DNA of 64,000 nt from Methylocystis bryophila. Its GTDB lineage: Bacteria; Pseudomonadota; Alphaproteobacteria; Rhizobiales; Beijerinckiaceae. Both the position numbers and the translations under genes were made by a program. The notes under the pieces are model-generated. The model made no database searches. It was not told where the DNA came from and saw only the letters and a list, made by a program, of their open reading frames with translations. Numbering within the stretch: the first letter of the stretch is position 1; each line of letters starts with the position of its first letter. The stretch is taken from contig NZ_AP027149.1 of the NCBI RefSeq assembly GCF_027925445.1, forward strand, positions 124,001 to 188,000, in the 5' to 3' direction. Shown here in pieces: positions 34,164-44,608 of this stretch.

Positions 34164-35282
34164 TTAAATGCGGTGCGCCTCGGTTTCGGTGAGCATCTGT
34201 TGCAGCCATCGCATGTAGGGCGTCCCGCCGGTTCCCCGTGGATCGTCCATCCTTCGATTGATGTATTCCTGCGCCCAACTGAAATGCACACGGCGGAAGT
34301 CCGCCATCGCCTCCAATATCGCGTTGAACGGCTCCTTGCGCGCAGCCTTCCGGATGTCGGGCATGCCCTCGACCTCGTTGATGAGCGCGCGATGCTCCGC
34401 CGGCATGTAGTTGCGCATATCATCGAGGTGATCCGTGAGAACGGAGCGCTGGTGGGGGATTTTCATGAAGGCGATCAACGTCGGCATGATGCTGCTTTGC
34501 GCGCCCGTTTCGCCGCGAAATTGCATCGGCCCGCGATCGACCCCTTCATAGGCGACGTTTTCGAAAAATCGAATGTACGGGCGGAACGTCCTGTAGTACA
34601 GGGACGAATCCATATGCTCAGGAATGCGTTTGAGCACGTCGACCTGTCGTTGCACAGCATTTTGGATGCCCCACAGCTCGGCGTCGATATCTGCGTTCTC
34701 GTCATGCGCCAGCCGGCGATGAATCGAAGCGATCGCCCCGAGGATGTCCGCAGCGATCGCCTCGATCTCCACATGCACGAGGATAAACCAATGCTCGTCG
34801 TACATATGGACGAAGTTTTGAATTGTATCGATGTTCCCGAGCGCGATCGGAGCCTCCTTGCAAAAACGTTTCCAATTATAGAGCGCATAGCCGTCGTAGC
34901 TGAGGATCGGTGGGCGCCGCAGGCGCTTCGCCGCGTCAACCAAAGGTTCGGCGATGTTACGGGGAAGAATCGCAGCCGGCTCCTCGCCGACCTGATTGAC
35001 ATAGGCGGAGGCGAGGAAACCCACGCGCAGGTAGTAAAGCCGCAGCTGCGGCTGCGCCGGCTCGGACTCCGGGCCGTTCCACCTAGGAATCCGAAGCGCG
35101 CGCGCATAGGCCCGAAAGCCTTTGTCATAGAGCAGGCTCGGCAGATCGCGCCCGATCTCGTCGAGCGCCGCGTAGGGCGAATCGGGGGGAAACGCAGCGC
35201 GCGGATCGGTTTCCGGCAGGAAACCGCGCCGAGCATAGCTCGGCCTGAGAAGCTCGCTGTCTTGACTCGCGGCGCTCTGCAA
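34164..35282 (-). CDS. Indoleamine 2,3-dioxygenase family heme protein
   Basis: A protein of 372 residues. The family blocks are in order: PPILSYDGYALYNWKR, EHWFILVHVEIEAIA, YEGVDRGPMQFRGETGAQSS, MRNYMPAEHRALINEVEG and RRVHFSWAQEYI, whose His is the probable proximal heme ligand, and finally GTGGTPYMRWLQQM. Members oxidise tryptophan or related indoles with O2 to open the ring. Bacterial members often have unverified substrates. No kynurenine pathway gene (kynureninase, formamidase) is near. It is probably cytoplasmic. It is followed upstream by a repeat copy. Confidence 0.85.
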   Translation of the reverse strand: MQSAASQDSELLRPSYARRGFLPETDPRAAFPPDSPYAALDEIGRDLPSLLYDKGFRAYARALRIPRWNGPESEPAQPQLRLYYLRVGFLASAYVNQVGEEPAAILPRNIAEPLVDAAKRLRRPPILSYDGYALYNWKRFCKEAPIALGNIDTIQNFVHMYDEHWFILVHVEIEAIAADILGAIASIHRRLAHDENADIDAELWGIQNAVQRQVDVLKRIPEHMDSSLYYRTFRPYIRFFENVAYEGVDRGPMQFRGETGAQSSIMPTLIAFMKIPHQRSVLTDHLDDMRNYMPAEHRALINEVEGMPDIRKAARKEPFNAILEAMADFRRVHFSWAQEYINRRMDDPRGTGGTPYMRWLQQMLTETEAHRI

Positions 35283-35719
35283 TGCTCAGCTCGCTGATTT
35301 CGAGCTCCTGACCTAGAGCCTGTCACGGAGAAGCGCGAAGCTTTGACTCGCTCCAAGTCTTGATTTGGAGCTTAGTCCTTTTCGCGTAAGAACACGCTCT
35401 AGCGGGAGGTCCTATCGCCTAGCGATATGGACAAATAACGCGGCGGCCCGCACCTTCCAGGGCAGGATCGGCTGTGGCGAACGCCGCATTCGCCATCCGC
35501 ACGCCGAAAGGCTCGACCTCGGCTTTGGCGTCGCCTCGACGATTTCCATTCCGCCTGGCGGAACGTCGAATTCTTCGCCGAATCGCGGTCGCACCCAAGG
35601 ATGGCGCGAGCGCCACAAGTGACGTAAGGTCCGCCCTCCTCCTTCCTTGGAGCTCGAGTTCCTTCGAACCCAAGGCGGCGCGGCGATAGCCGAGCCGCCG
35701 CCTACCCAGCGACTCTGCC
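35283..35719. other. Intergenic region between IDO-family gene and helicase
   Basis: The first part contains a partial family A repeat (35313-35404). The rest has several overlapping open frames on both strands without protein-like features or ribosome-binding sites, so no gene is called. The two genes point away from each other, so both promoters should lie here; none was recognised. Confidence 0.5.
35313..35404 (+). repeat. Dispersed palindromic repeat, family A, divergent copy 3
   Basis: CTAGAGCCTGTCACGGAGAAGCGCGAAGC opens like the copies at 7826 and 54788. It then diverges into an internal inverted pair (CTCCAAGTC with GATTTGGAG) and ends ACACGCTCTAG. Confidence 0.6.
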
Positions 35720-37441
35720 GTGACCTTATTCCTGAACGCTAACCCCGCGCTCGCCAAAGCCCTGAACGAGCGCAACTACACTTCGCCGACGCCGGTCCAA
35801 GCCGCGATGTTGTCCGACCCGGCGCAGGCCGCGGACGTGCTCGTTTCGGCCCAGACGGGTTCGGGAAAGACCGTCGCATACGGCTTGGCGATGGCGTCCA
35901 CGCTTCTCAACGAAGCCGAAAGCCTTCCCGTCGCCACGGCGCCCCTTGCGCTCATCATCGCGCCGACGCGCGAGCTCGCCTTGCAGGTCGCTCGCGAGCT
36001 GGATTGGCTTTACAAATATGCGTCGGCGCGAATCGTCGCATGCGTCGGCGGAATGGACGCTCGCCTCGAGCGTCGGGCCTTGTCGGCTGGCGCCCATATC
36101 GTCGTGGGAACACCCGGACGTCTGCGCGATCACATCGAGCGCGGCGGACTGGATACGACCCGCATCGCGGCCGTCGTTCTCGACGAGGCCGACGAGATGC
36201 TCGACTTGGGCTTTCGCGAGGACCTCGAATTCATTTTGGAGGCGACGCCCCGGGAGAGGCGCACGCTGTTGTTCTCGGCCACGATGCCGAGAGGCGTATC
36301 GGTTTTGGCCCGGCGCTATCAGCGCGACGCGAGACGGATCGACGTCGCTCGCGGAGAACGCGGCCACAGCGACATCGACTATCGCGCGGTCCGCATCGCG
36401 CCGAAAGAGACGGAGCTCGCGACCGTCAATCTCTTGCGTTATTTCGAGGCGCCGACGGCGATCGTGTTCTGCAACACGCGGGAGTCCGTTCGCCATCTAC
36501 ACGCCATGCTTCTCGAGCGCGGGTTCGCAGCCGTGCTGTTGTCGGGCGAGCTCAGTCAGCACGAACGCAACCACTCCATGCAGGCGTTGCGCGACGGGCG
36601 GGCGCGGGTCTGCATCGCGACTGACGTCGCAGCGCGCGGCATAGACCTGCCCAGCCTCGACCTCGTCATTCACGCCGATCTGCCGCATGACGCCGAGAGC
36701 TTGCAGCATCGCAGCGGCCGAACGGGGCGCGCGGGCCGCAAGGGCGTGAGCGCGCTGCTCATTCCGCCGGCGCGTCGCCACCGCGCCGAGCGGCTGCTTA
36801 GAGACGCCGGCGCCCACGCCCATTGGAGCGGGCCGCCCTCGGGCGAGGAAATTCGTGATCTCGATCAGACGCGCATGATGCGGGATCCGCTGCTGCTGGA
36901 GCCTCCCACGGAAGAGGATTTCGAGGCGGCGAAGCGGCTCCTTGCTGAGCGGACGCCCGAAGAGCTCGGCGCGATGCTCGTACGCCTCTACCGGACGCGC
37001 CTTCCCGCGACAGAGGTCGTCTTCGACCCGGGCCCGGAGTCCGAGCGTCAGGGGACGCGCGAGCCCCGGACGTTGAGCGTGAGCTCCGGCAAAGCGCGAC
37101 GTCCGGCTCGTCTGGCAAGCGACGCCGCATGGTTTCGTCTCGACATCGGCCGGACGAAGAACGCCGATCCGAAATGGTTGCTGCCGATGCTCTGCCGAAA
37201 AGGAAACGTCACGAGACAAGACATCGGAACGATCGAAATCATGGAGCACGAAACGAGGGTTGAAATCGCAGAATCGGTGGCGGCGCAGTTCGCCGCCTGC
37301 ATGCGCCGCCCGGGAGGCGACAATATTCGCATCGAGCGGCTGGGCGACAGCGTCAGACCCAAGAACGTCAAGGCGGGCGGCGCGGGCGCAGACGCAAGAC
37401 GGAAGAAGAGCGCCGGCGATAACGCAAAATCGAAGCGATGA
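35720..37441 (+). CDS. DEAD-box RNA helicase, DbpA-like
   Basis: A cytoplasmic ATP-dependent RNA helicase of 573 residues. Core motifs in order: FxxPTPVQ (SPTPVQAAML), AQTGSGKT, PTRELALQ, TPGRLRDHI, DEADEMLD, SAT, ATDVAARGIDLP and HRSGRTGRAGRKG. The C-terminal domain (about residues 455-545, WFRLDIGRTKNADPKWLLP, RQDIGTIEIMEHETRVEI) matches the DbpA RNA-binding domain, which targets 23S rRNA during large-subunit assembly. The tail is basic. The start is GTG with no strong ribosome-binding site. Confidence 0.92.
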   Translation: MTLFLNANPALAKALNERNYTSPTPVQAAMLSDPAQAADVLVSAQTGSGKTVAYGLAMASTLLNEAESLPVATAPLALIIAPTRELALQVARELDWLYKYASARIVACVGGMDARLERRALSAGAHIVVGTPGRLRDHIERGGLDTTRIAAVVLDEADEMLDLGFREDLEFILEATPRERRTLLFSATMPRGVSVLARRYQRDARRIDVARGERGHSDIDYRAVRIAPKETELATVNLLRYFEAPTAIVFCNTRESVRHLHAMLLERGFAAVLLSGELSQHERNHSMQALRDGRARVCIATDVAARGIDLPSLDLVIHADLPHDAESLQHRSGRTGRAGRKGVSALLIPPARRHRAERLLRDAGAHAHWSGPPSGEEIRDLDQTRMMRDPLLLEPPTEEDFEAAKRLLAERTPEELGAMLVRLYRTRLPATEVVFDPGPESERQGTREPRTLSVSSGKARRPARLASDAAWFRLDIGRTKNADPKWLLPMLCRKGNVTRQDIGTIEIMEHETRVEIAESVAAQFAACMRRPGGDNIRIERLGDSVRPKNVKAGGAGADARRKKSAGDNAKSKR

Positions 37442-37556
37442 ACGGGGCGATGCCATCGAGCGTCAGCGCTGCGCATCGGCGACAGCGGCTCCAGAACCCA
37501 GCGCTGAAGGTTGACACCGCCTCGCTCAAGGTGAATAGGCGTGTCGCGGCCTATAA

Positions 37557-38684
37557 ATGCAGCCGAATGGCTACACGGGTGTTCCACTGACCCATCATCA
37601 ACTAATCGTTCCGGTTGCCGGAGTCGATCCAAACGGCGCGCCGGACGCGAAAACACTGGCTCGGCGCATGGCTGAGCTGAGAGCTTGGGCCCGCGAGAAG
37701 GGCTATTACAGCGTGCCGCTGTGGGAGAAGGCGCTTCGGGGCCTGGAGCTCGTGGCGGCGCCGGCGCTCGCCTTCGTCCTTCTGGCTCAAGGCGGCGTCG
37801 CCGCGGCGCTTGGAGCGCTCATCCTTGGCCTGCATTACCCGCGCACGGCCTATCTCGGACATGACCTCGCTCACGGTCAGTGGGCTCCGCGCAACGAGAC
37901 GAAGGCGCGCATCATGTTGCGGCTCGTGTCGCTGGGCCAGGGTTTCGGCTCGACATGGTGGGTCGAAAAGCATGAGCTGCACCACGCCTTTCCCAACGCC
38001 TGCCGCGTCGGAGAAGACGGAATCCGCGCGCCGATCGACGGCGACATCGACTCGCCCCCTTGGCTCGTCTGGGACAAATCATTAGCCCAATACAACGCCA
38101 AGGCGCGCCAAGCAGGGCTTGGGCGAGCGCTAACCTTCCTGTTGCCGCGCTTTCAGGTCTCGCTGTTTTTTCCAATCCTGTCGGTCGCCCGTTTCAATTG
38201 GAGCTGGCAAAGCATCGACGTCGCGGTGAAAAACAAGCAATGGACTGAAGCGACGTTGTGTGTCGCGCATTGGGTCGTCGGCTTTACCCTCGCCGGGCTG
38301 ATAACGCCGGGCGCGGCCTGGACAGGTTGGCTCTGGTTTTTCGCGTCGCAGCTTCTCGGCGGATTCATCCTCGCGTTCGTCTTCGTGCTCAACCACACGG
38401 GCATGGAAGTCTATGAGGCGGCGGAGGCGAAGGGCTTCTATGACCGGCAAGCGCGCGCAACGCGCAACACGCCGAGCTCGCCACTTCACGATTGGCTCAC
38501 GGGGGGCCTCAACAGCCAGATCGAGCACCACATGTTCCCGAGCCTATCCCGCCGGCGCTTGGCCCAAATGCGCGAGGCGACAAAGGCTGCGATGCTTGAA
38601 AGCGGCTACCCCTATGTGACGTTGGACAATCGCAACGCAATCCGCGCCGTGCTTTGCGCCCTCGGCGAAGCCGCGCGCGCATGA
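37557..38684 (+). CDS. Membrane fatty-acid desaturase family protein
   Basis: A di-iron membrane enzyme of 375 residues. The histidine boxes are HDLAHGQW, HELHHAFPN and QIEHHMFPS, the last in the QxxHH form typical of front-end or related desaturases. Hydrophobic segments lie near residues 60-95, 200-225 and 240-280. It introduces a double bond into acyl chains, regiospecificity unknown. No cytochrome b5 domain is fused, so an external electron donor is needed. Confidence 0.87.
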   Translation: MQPNGYTGVPLTHHQLIVPVAGVDPNGAPDAKTLARRMAELRAWAREKGYYSVPLWEKALRGLELVAAPALAFVLLAQGGVAAALGALILGLHYPRTAYLGHDLAHGQWAPRNETKARIMLRLVSLGQGFGSTWWVEKHELHHAFPNACRVGEDGIRAPIDGDIDSPPWLVWDKSLAQYNAKARQAGLGRALTFLLPRFQVSLFFPILSVARFNWSWQSIDVAVKNKQWTEATLCVAHWVVGFTLAGLITPGAAWTGWLWFFASQLLGGFILAFVFVLNHTGMEVYEAAEAKGFYDRQARATRNTPSSPLHDWLTGGLNSQIEHHMFPSLSRRRLAQMREATKAAMLESGYPYVTLDNRNAIRAVLCALGEAARA

Positions 38685-38973
38685 CCTGAGGCTTTCCGGT
38701 CACGTTGCGGTCGAGGAGTCGAGTCCTCTCGCCCTCGGTCGACGGGTTACGCAGGCCCCATTGTAGTAAAGCCTGCAAAACTCTTGTCCGGAAAGCGGCA
38801 TAAATCCTGCCTGCCCCGTGGGGAGTCGCCGTATTTTGAGCGCGCGGCCTCAACGCCTAGATCTCGTAACTGGAGCAAAAATTGCCTTGCCCCAGCGGTT
38901 GGCTATTGAGCGAGAGCCAAACCGAAGTAAGATGGCTGGGCAAAGGCAACCATAAAAAATTAGAGGGACAGGA

Positions 38974-39279
38974 ATGATACGCGAGTTCAAGTACAAGGGC
39001 GAAACCTTTCGTGTGAACGCGCATGGCGTCGCGGGTTCCGAAGAGGTCTTCATCATCCATCTGGTGGACGATGAAGAAATGGGAGAAATCTCCATCGATC
39101 GGATGACCGAGGAAAATGACCGAAGCGCGCCGATCGATGCGATTTGCGTCATGTTGTGCGATAAGCTCATCGAGGCCGAGCATATCGACTGCTCCGAGCC
39201 GGGCGCCGGTTTCGTTTGGGCCGAAGGCAAGCGCCTGCGCGACGTGCTCCCCAGCAATGATACGGCCGCCGCTCACTGA
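38974..39279 (+). CDS. Small acidic hypothetical protein
   Basis: 101 residues, ATG with GAGGGACAG just before it. The sequence is acidic (VDDEEMGEISIDRMTEENDR) with two Cys in the middle (CVMLCDK) and one later (DCSEPG). No signal peptide or membrane helix. Composition and codon use look genuine. Not recognised as a known family. It precedes the suf operon by about 300 bases. Confidence 0.55.
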   Translation: MIREFKYKGETFRVNAHGVAGSEEVFIIHLVDDEEMGEISIDRMTEENDRSAPIDAICVMLCDKLIEAEHIDCSEPGAGFVWAEGKRLRDVLPSNDTAAAH

Positions 39280-39586
39280 TTCTCGGCGGAGGAACCCTCG
39301 TTTCCGGCGACCTTCGTCCGCGAAGACCGCCGGAGGCGAGCTTTAGAACGCTGGATTGATCGTCGAAATTGAACAACGTCTCCTTCTGAGCCAGATGGAT
39401 TTTTCGGGTGCGCGGCCCGGCTCCCCCCTTGTCGTCGTCAGATTGGACCTGGATCAAATCCAAGGACGGCGCCGTAATTGCTTGAGTAATCCACGGACCA
39501 GGCGCAGTTGGGTCAGCGTCTACACCGCGCATTCGGACGCGCCGGGCGGCGGCCCCGCTACGTGTTGTGACGAGGAGACGAAAAAG

Positions 39587-41056
<1,470 letters not shown>

Positions 41057-41095
41057 GGCTCTCGCCTGCACCGTAAGGCCAAACTGGGATTTGAC

Positions 41096-41845
41096 ATGCT
41101 GGAAATCAAAAACCTCCACGTCTCGATCGGCGAGCGCAAGATTTTGGACGGATTGGACCTCACGGTGCATGACGGCGAGGTGGCCGCCATCATGGGTCCG
41201 AACGGCACGGGCAAGTCCACGCTGTCTTATGTCATCTCCGGACGCGAGGGCTATGAGGTCACGCAAGGCGAGATCCGGCTCGACGGCTTGAGCCTGCTCG
41301 AGCTTGCGCCTTGGGAGCGCGCGGCCAAGGGGGTTTTTCTGGCCTTTCAATATCCGGTCGAGATCCCGGGCGTCGCGACGATGACCTTCCTGAAGGCCGC
41401 GCTCAACGCGCAGCGACGCGCCCGCGGCGAGGAGGAGCTGCAGACCCCCGATCTCATGAAGCGCGTCAATGACGCCGCCGCCAAGCTTGGCGTGGGCAAG
41501 GAAATGCTGCGCCGTCCCTTGAACAGCGGCTTCTCGGGCGGCGAGAAGAAGCGCATGGACATTCTGCAGATGGCGCTGCTCGAGCCCTCGCTCGGCATAT
41601 TGGACGAAACCGACTCCGGCCTCGACATTGACGCCTTGCGCGTCGTGTCGGAAGGCGTCAACGCGTTGCGCGACAAGAAGCGCAGCTTCCTCGTCATCAC
41701 CCATTATCAGCGCCTGCTCGATTACATCAAACCGGACACGGTGCATGTGATGGCGAAGGGCCGCATCCAGCGCAGCGGCGGTCCGCAGCTCGCTCTCGAA
41801 TTGGAGGAGAGCGGCTATAAGGATTACATCGGCGAGGCGGCGTGA
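41096..41845 (+). CDS. sufC: Fe-S cluster assembly ATPase SufC
   Basis: ABC-type ATPase of 249 residues that energises the SufBCD scaffold in the cytoplasm. Walker A is GPNGTGKSTL, the Q-loop region AFQYPVEIPG, the SufC-type signature FSGGEKKRMDILQ, and Walker B LGILDETDSGLDIDA. It starts 39 bases after sufB, and its stop is adjacent to the sufD start. Confidence 0.96.
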   Translation: MLEIKNLHVSIGERKILDGLDLTVHDGEVAAIMGPNGTGKSTLSYVISGREGYEVTQGEIRLDGLSLLELAPWERAAKGVFLAFQYPVEIPGVATMTFLKAALNAQRRARGEEELQTPDLMKRVNDAAAKLGVGKEMLRRPLNSGFSGGEKKRMDILQMALLEPSLGILDETDSGLDIDALRVVSEGVNALRDKKRSFLVITHYQRLLDYIKPDTVHVMAKGRIQRSGGPQLALELEESGYKDYIGEAA

Positions 41846-41847
41846 CC

Positions 41848-43077
41848 ATGGCGAACCCAGCCCTTTCCGCGACCGAAGCCGCCTTCGCCTCCTTGTTCGA
41901 GCAGAAGAAGACCGCGGGCGCGCCGGATCTGCGCGAACGCAGCTGGCTCGCCTTCCTGCGCGACGGCTTGCCCAATCGGCGCCTCGAGAGCTGGCACTAC
42001 ACGGATCTGCGCGGCGCGCTGCGCGACTTTTCGCCCACAGCGACGGCGGGCCTCGTCGAGACCGAGACGCCGCCCGCGGGCGTGACGCGGCTCTCGCTCA
42101 GCGAAGCCCTGCAGCGACTCGACGAAGACGCGCTTGCGGCGCTGGCGCCCCGCATCGAGGATCCCGCCATCGCGCTCAATGGCGCGCTCATGACGGATGG
42201 CGTGGCGCTCATCATCCCGCCGGGGGCCGAGATCACGGCGCCGCTCTCGCTATTGCGCCGCTTCTCGGGCGCGGGGCTTTCGGTGACGCGCTCGCTCATC
42301 GTGGTCGGGGCGGGCGCGCGGGTTTCGATCGTCGAGCATGCGGCGGCCGGCGCGGAGACGGGCGGCTTCGAGAACGACCTTCTGATTTTGGCGCTCGGCG
42401 CGGGCGCGAAGGTCGAGCATTGTCTCATCAGCGAGGCGCGCGCGGACGGCGCGGCCAGCGTCATGAGCCTTGTCGCGACGCTCGCGGAAGACGCTTCGCT
42501 CGACTCCTTCAGCCTCATCGAGGGCGGCGGCTTGTTGCGCCGGCAGATCTTCGCCAAGCTCACAGGCGCGAAGGCGCGGGTGCGCTTCAACGGGGCCTCG
42601 CTGCTGCGCGGCGCGAGCTTTTCCGACACGACGCTCGTGGTCGAGCATCTGGCGCCGCAAGGCGAGAGCCGAGAGGCGTTCCGCTCGATCGTCGACGACA
42701 CGGCGACGGGCGTGTTCCAGGGCAAGATCAGCGTGGCGCGCGAGGCGCAGAAGACGGACGGTTCGATGCAGTCGAAGGCGCTGCTGCTTTCGGACACGGC
42801 GACGATGAACAACAAGCCGGAGCTCGAGATTTTCGCCGACGACGTGGCCTGCGGCCATGGCGCGACCTGCGGGCGTCTCGACGCCGATCAGCTCTTCTAT
42901 CTGACGGCGCGCGGCATCCCCAAGGCGCAGGCCGAGGCGCTGCTCATCGAAGGCTTCGCCAATGAGGCCTTCGCTCAATTGGAGCCGGAGCCGCTGCGCG
43001 AGGCGCTGGCGGCGCGCGTGTCGGCCTGGCTCGCCCCGCGCCGGATTCCGGCGGAAGCAAGCGGGAGCGCGCCATGA
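41848..43077 (+). CDS. sufD: Fe-S cluster assembly protein SufD
   Basis: SufB paralogue and partner in the SufBCD complex, 409 residues. The ATG at 41848 is used; a GTG two codons earlier overlaps the sufC stop and is also possible. The N-terminal helical part contains NRRLESWHYTDLRG. The beta-helix core ends with HGATCGRLDADQLFYLTARG and LLIEGFANEAF, the SufD C-terminal signature. Coupled by ATGA overlap to sufS. Confidence 0.93.
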   Translation: MANPALSATEAAFASLFEQKKTAGAPDLRERSWLAFLRDGLPNRRLESWHYTDLRGALRDFSPTATAGLVETETPPAGVTRLSLSEALQRLDEDALAALAPRIEDPAIALNGALMTDGVALIIPPGAEITAPLSLLRRFSGAGLSVTRSLIVVGAGARVSIVEHAAAGAETGGFENDLLILALGAGAKVEHCLISEARADGAASVMSLVATLAEDASLDSFSLIEGGGLLRRQIFAKLTGAKARVRFNGASLLRGASFSDTTLVVEHLAPQGESREAFRSIVDDTATGVFQGKISVAREAQKTDGSMQSKALLLSDTATMNNKPELEIFADDVACGHGATCGRLDADQLFYLTARGIPKAQAEALLIEGFANEAFAQLEPEPLREALAARVSAWLAPRRIPAEASGSAP

Positions 43078-44327
43078 ACATGCCCCTGGGCGCGGTCGCG
43101 GGCGCGCCGCTCTTCGACATTGCGGCCCTGCGCAAGGATTTTCCGATCCTTGCGGAAGAGCCTTACGGCAAGCCGCTCATCTATCTGGACAACGCCGCCT
43201 CGGCGCAAAAGCCGCGTCAGGTGATCGATCGGCTGACGCGCTTTTACGAGCATGAATACGCCAATGTGCATCGCGGCCTGCACTATCTCGCCAATGCGTC
43301 GACGGAGGCCTATGAGGGCGCGCGCGAGAGCGTGCGGCGCTTCCTCAATGCGGAGTCGACCGACGAGATCATTTTCACGCGAGGGGCGACGGAGGCCATC
43401 AATCTGGTCGCCGCGTCCTATGGCCTGGCGCATGTCGGCGAGGGCGACGAGATCATTCTGTCGGTGATGGAGCATCACTCCAACATCGTGCCCTGGCATT
43501 ATCTGCGCGAGCGCAAAGGCGCGGTGCTGAAATGGATCGAGGTGGACGCGGACGGGCGCTTCGCGCTGGAAGACTTTGAGAAGCTCTTCACGGCGCGCAC
43601 GAAGATCGTGGCGCTGACGCATATGTCGAATGTGGTGGCCTGGCCGACGCCGATCGCCGAGGTCACGCGCATCGCGCATGCGCATGGGGTTCCGGTTCTC
43701 GTCGACGGGTCGCAAGGCGCCGTGCATCTCGATGTGGACGTGCGGGCGCTGGACGTGGATTTTTACGTCGTCACCGGCCACAAGCTCTATGGCCCAACGG
43801 GCATTGGCGCGCTCTACGGCAAGCGGAAATGGCTCGAGAGCCTGCCGCCCTTCTGCGGCGGCGGCGAGATGATCGAGACCGTCACGCGCGAGAGCGTCAC
43901 CTATAACACGCCGCCGCAGCGCTTCGAGGCCGGAACGCCGCCGATCGCGCAGGCGGTGGGGCTCGGCGCGGCGCTCGACTATATGGAGAGCGTCGGACGC
44001 GCCGCCATTCGCGCCCATGAGGCGGATCTGACGCATTATGCGCATGCGGTGCTCTCGAGCCTCGAGGGGATTCACATCTACGGGCGCGCGCCCGACAAGG
44101 GGCCCATCGTCGCCTTCAATCTCGACAACGCCCATGCGCATGACGTCGCCACGGTGATCGACCGCTCCGGCGTCGCCGTGCGCGCCGGCACCCATTGCGC
44201 CATGCCGCTCCTCGCCCAGTTCGGCCAGACCTCCAGTTGCCGCGCGTCCTTCGCGCTTTATAACACCCGCGCTGAGATAGATCGGCTGGCGGAGGTGCTC
44301 GTCAAAACGAAGGCCCTGTTCGCATAG
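43074..44327 (+). CDS. sufS: Cysteine desulfurase SufS
   Basis: PLP-dependent enzyme of 417 residues that releases sulfur from cysteine for the Suf scaffold. Segments: PLIYLDNAASAQKPRQVID, FTRGATEAINLVAASYG, the PLP-Lys region VVTGHKLYGPTGIGALYG, and the active-site Cys region RAGTHCAMPL. Group II features. The start overlaps sufD by four bases. No sufE, sufU or iscR gene lies next to it, so the sulfur relay partner must be elsewhere. Confidence 0.95.
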   Translation: MNMPLGAVAGAPLFDIAALRKDFPILAEEPYGKPLIYLDNAASAQKPRQVIDRLTRFYEHEYANVHRGLHYLANASTEAYEGARESVRRFLNAESTDEIIFTRGATEAINLVAASYGLAHVGEGDEIILSVMEHHSNIVPWHYLRERKGAVLKWIEVDADGRFALEDFEKLFTARTKIVALTHMSNVVAWPTPIAEVTRIAHAHGVPVLVDGSQGAVHLDVDVRALDVDFYVVTGHKLYGPTGIGALYGKRKWLESLPPFCGGGEMIETVTRESVTYNTPPQRFEAGTPPIAQAVGLGAALDYMESVGRAAIRAHEADLTHYAHAVLSSLEGIHIYGRAPDKGPIVAFNLDNAHAHDVATVIDRSGVAVRAGTHCAMPLLAQFGQTSSCRASFALYNTRAEIDRLAEVLVKTKALFA

Positions 44328-44349
44328 AACATCGCGTGAGCGATCAGGA

Positions 44350-44471
44350 TGCGCTCTGGAGCGTGGTGCGAAAAAGCAGATGCGGTTTTTCGCACACATT
44401 GCGCCTTGAACTTCTAAAACCGATCACGTTTTTTGCGTTTTGGCGACCGCGCCTGAGCGCAGCGTGATCTC
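44350..44471 (+). repeat. Dispersed palindromic repeat, mixed A/B copy
   Basis: The first half has GGTGCGAAAAAGCAGATGCGG followed by TTTTTCGCACA, an inverted pair resembling the unit at 54738. The second half (TTCTAAAACCGATCACG ... GAGCGCAGCGTGATCTC) matches the family B copies at 51225 and 52633. Confidence 0.75.
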
Positions 44472-44608
44472 GGCGCAAGCGGAAGGCTCATTCGTTCGAG
44501 GCGGGCCATGGCGGGCGCGCTCGACAGCACGCTCCTATGTCCTAGTATTAGGAGGGGCGATTTAGACGCTCCTCACCGGGCCCGGCGCCCTTTGACGAGC
44601 GACAAAAC

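Noticed and set aside
35365..35689. Small open frames between the IDO-family gene and the helicase
   Set aside because: Arg/Pro/Ser-rich frames in several phases, no ribosome-binding site, part overlaps a repeat copy.
38685..38973. Possible RNA gene after the desaturase
   Set aside because: Some short inverted segments (near 38725-38755) occur, but no tRNA cloverleaf or known RNA consensus could be built.
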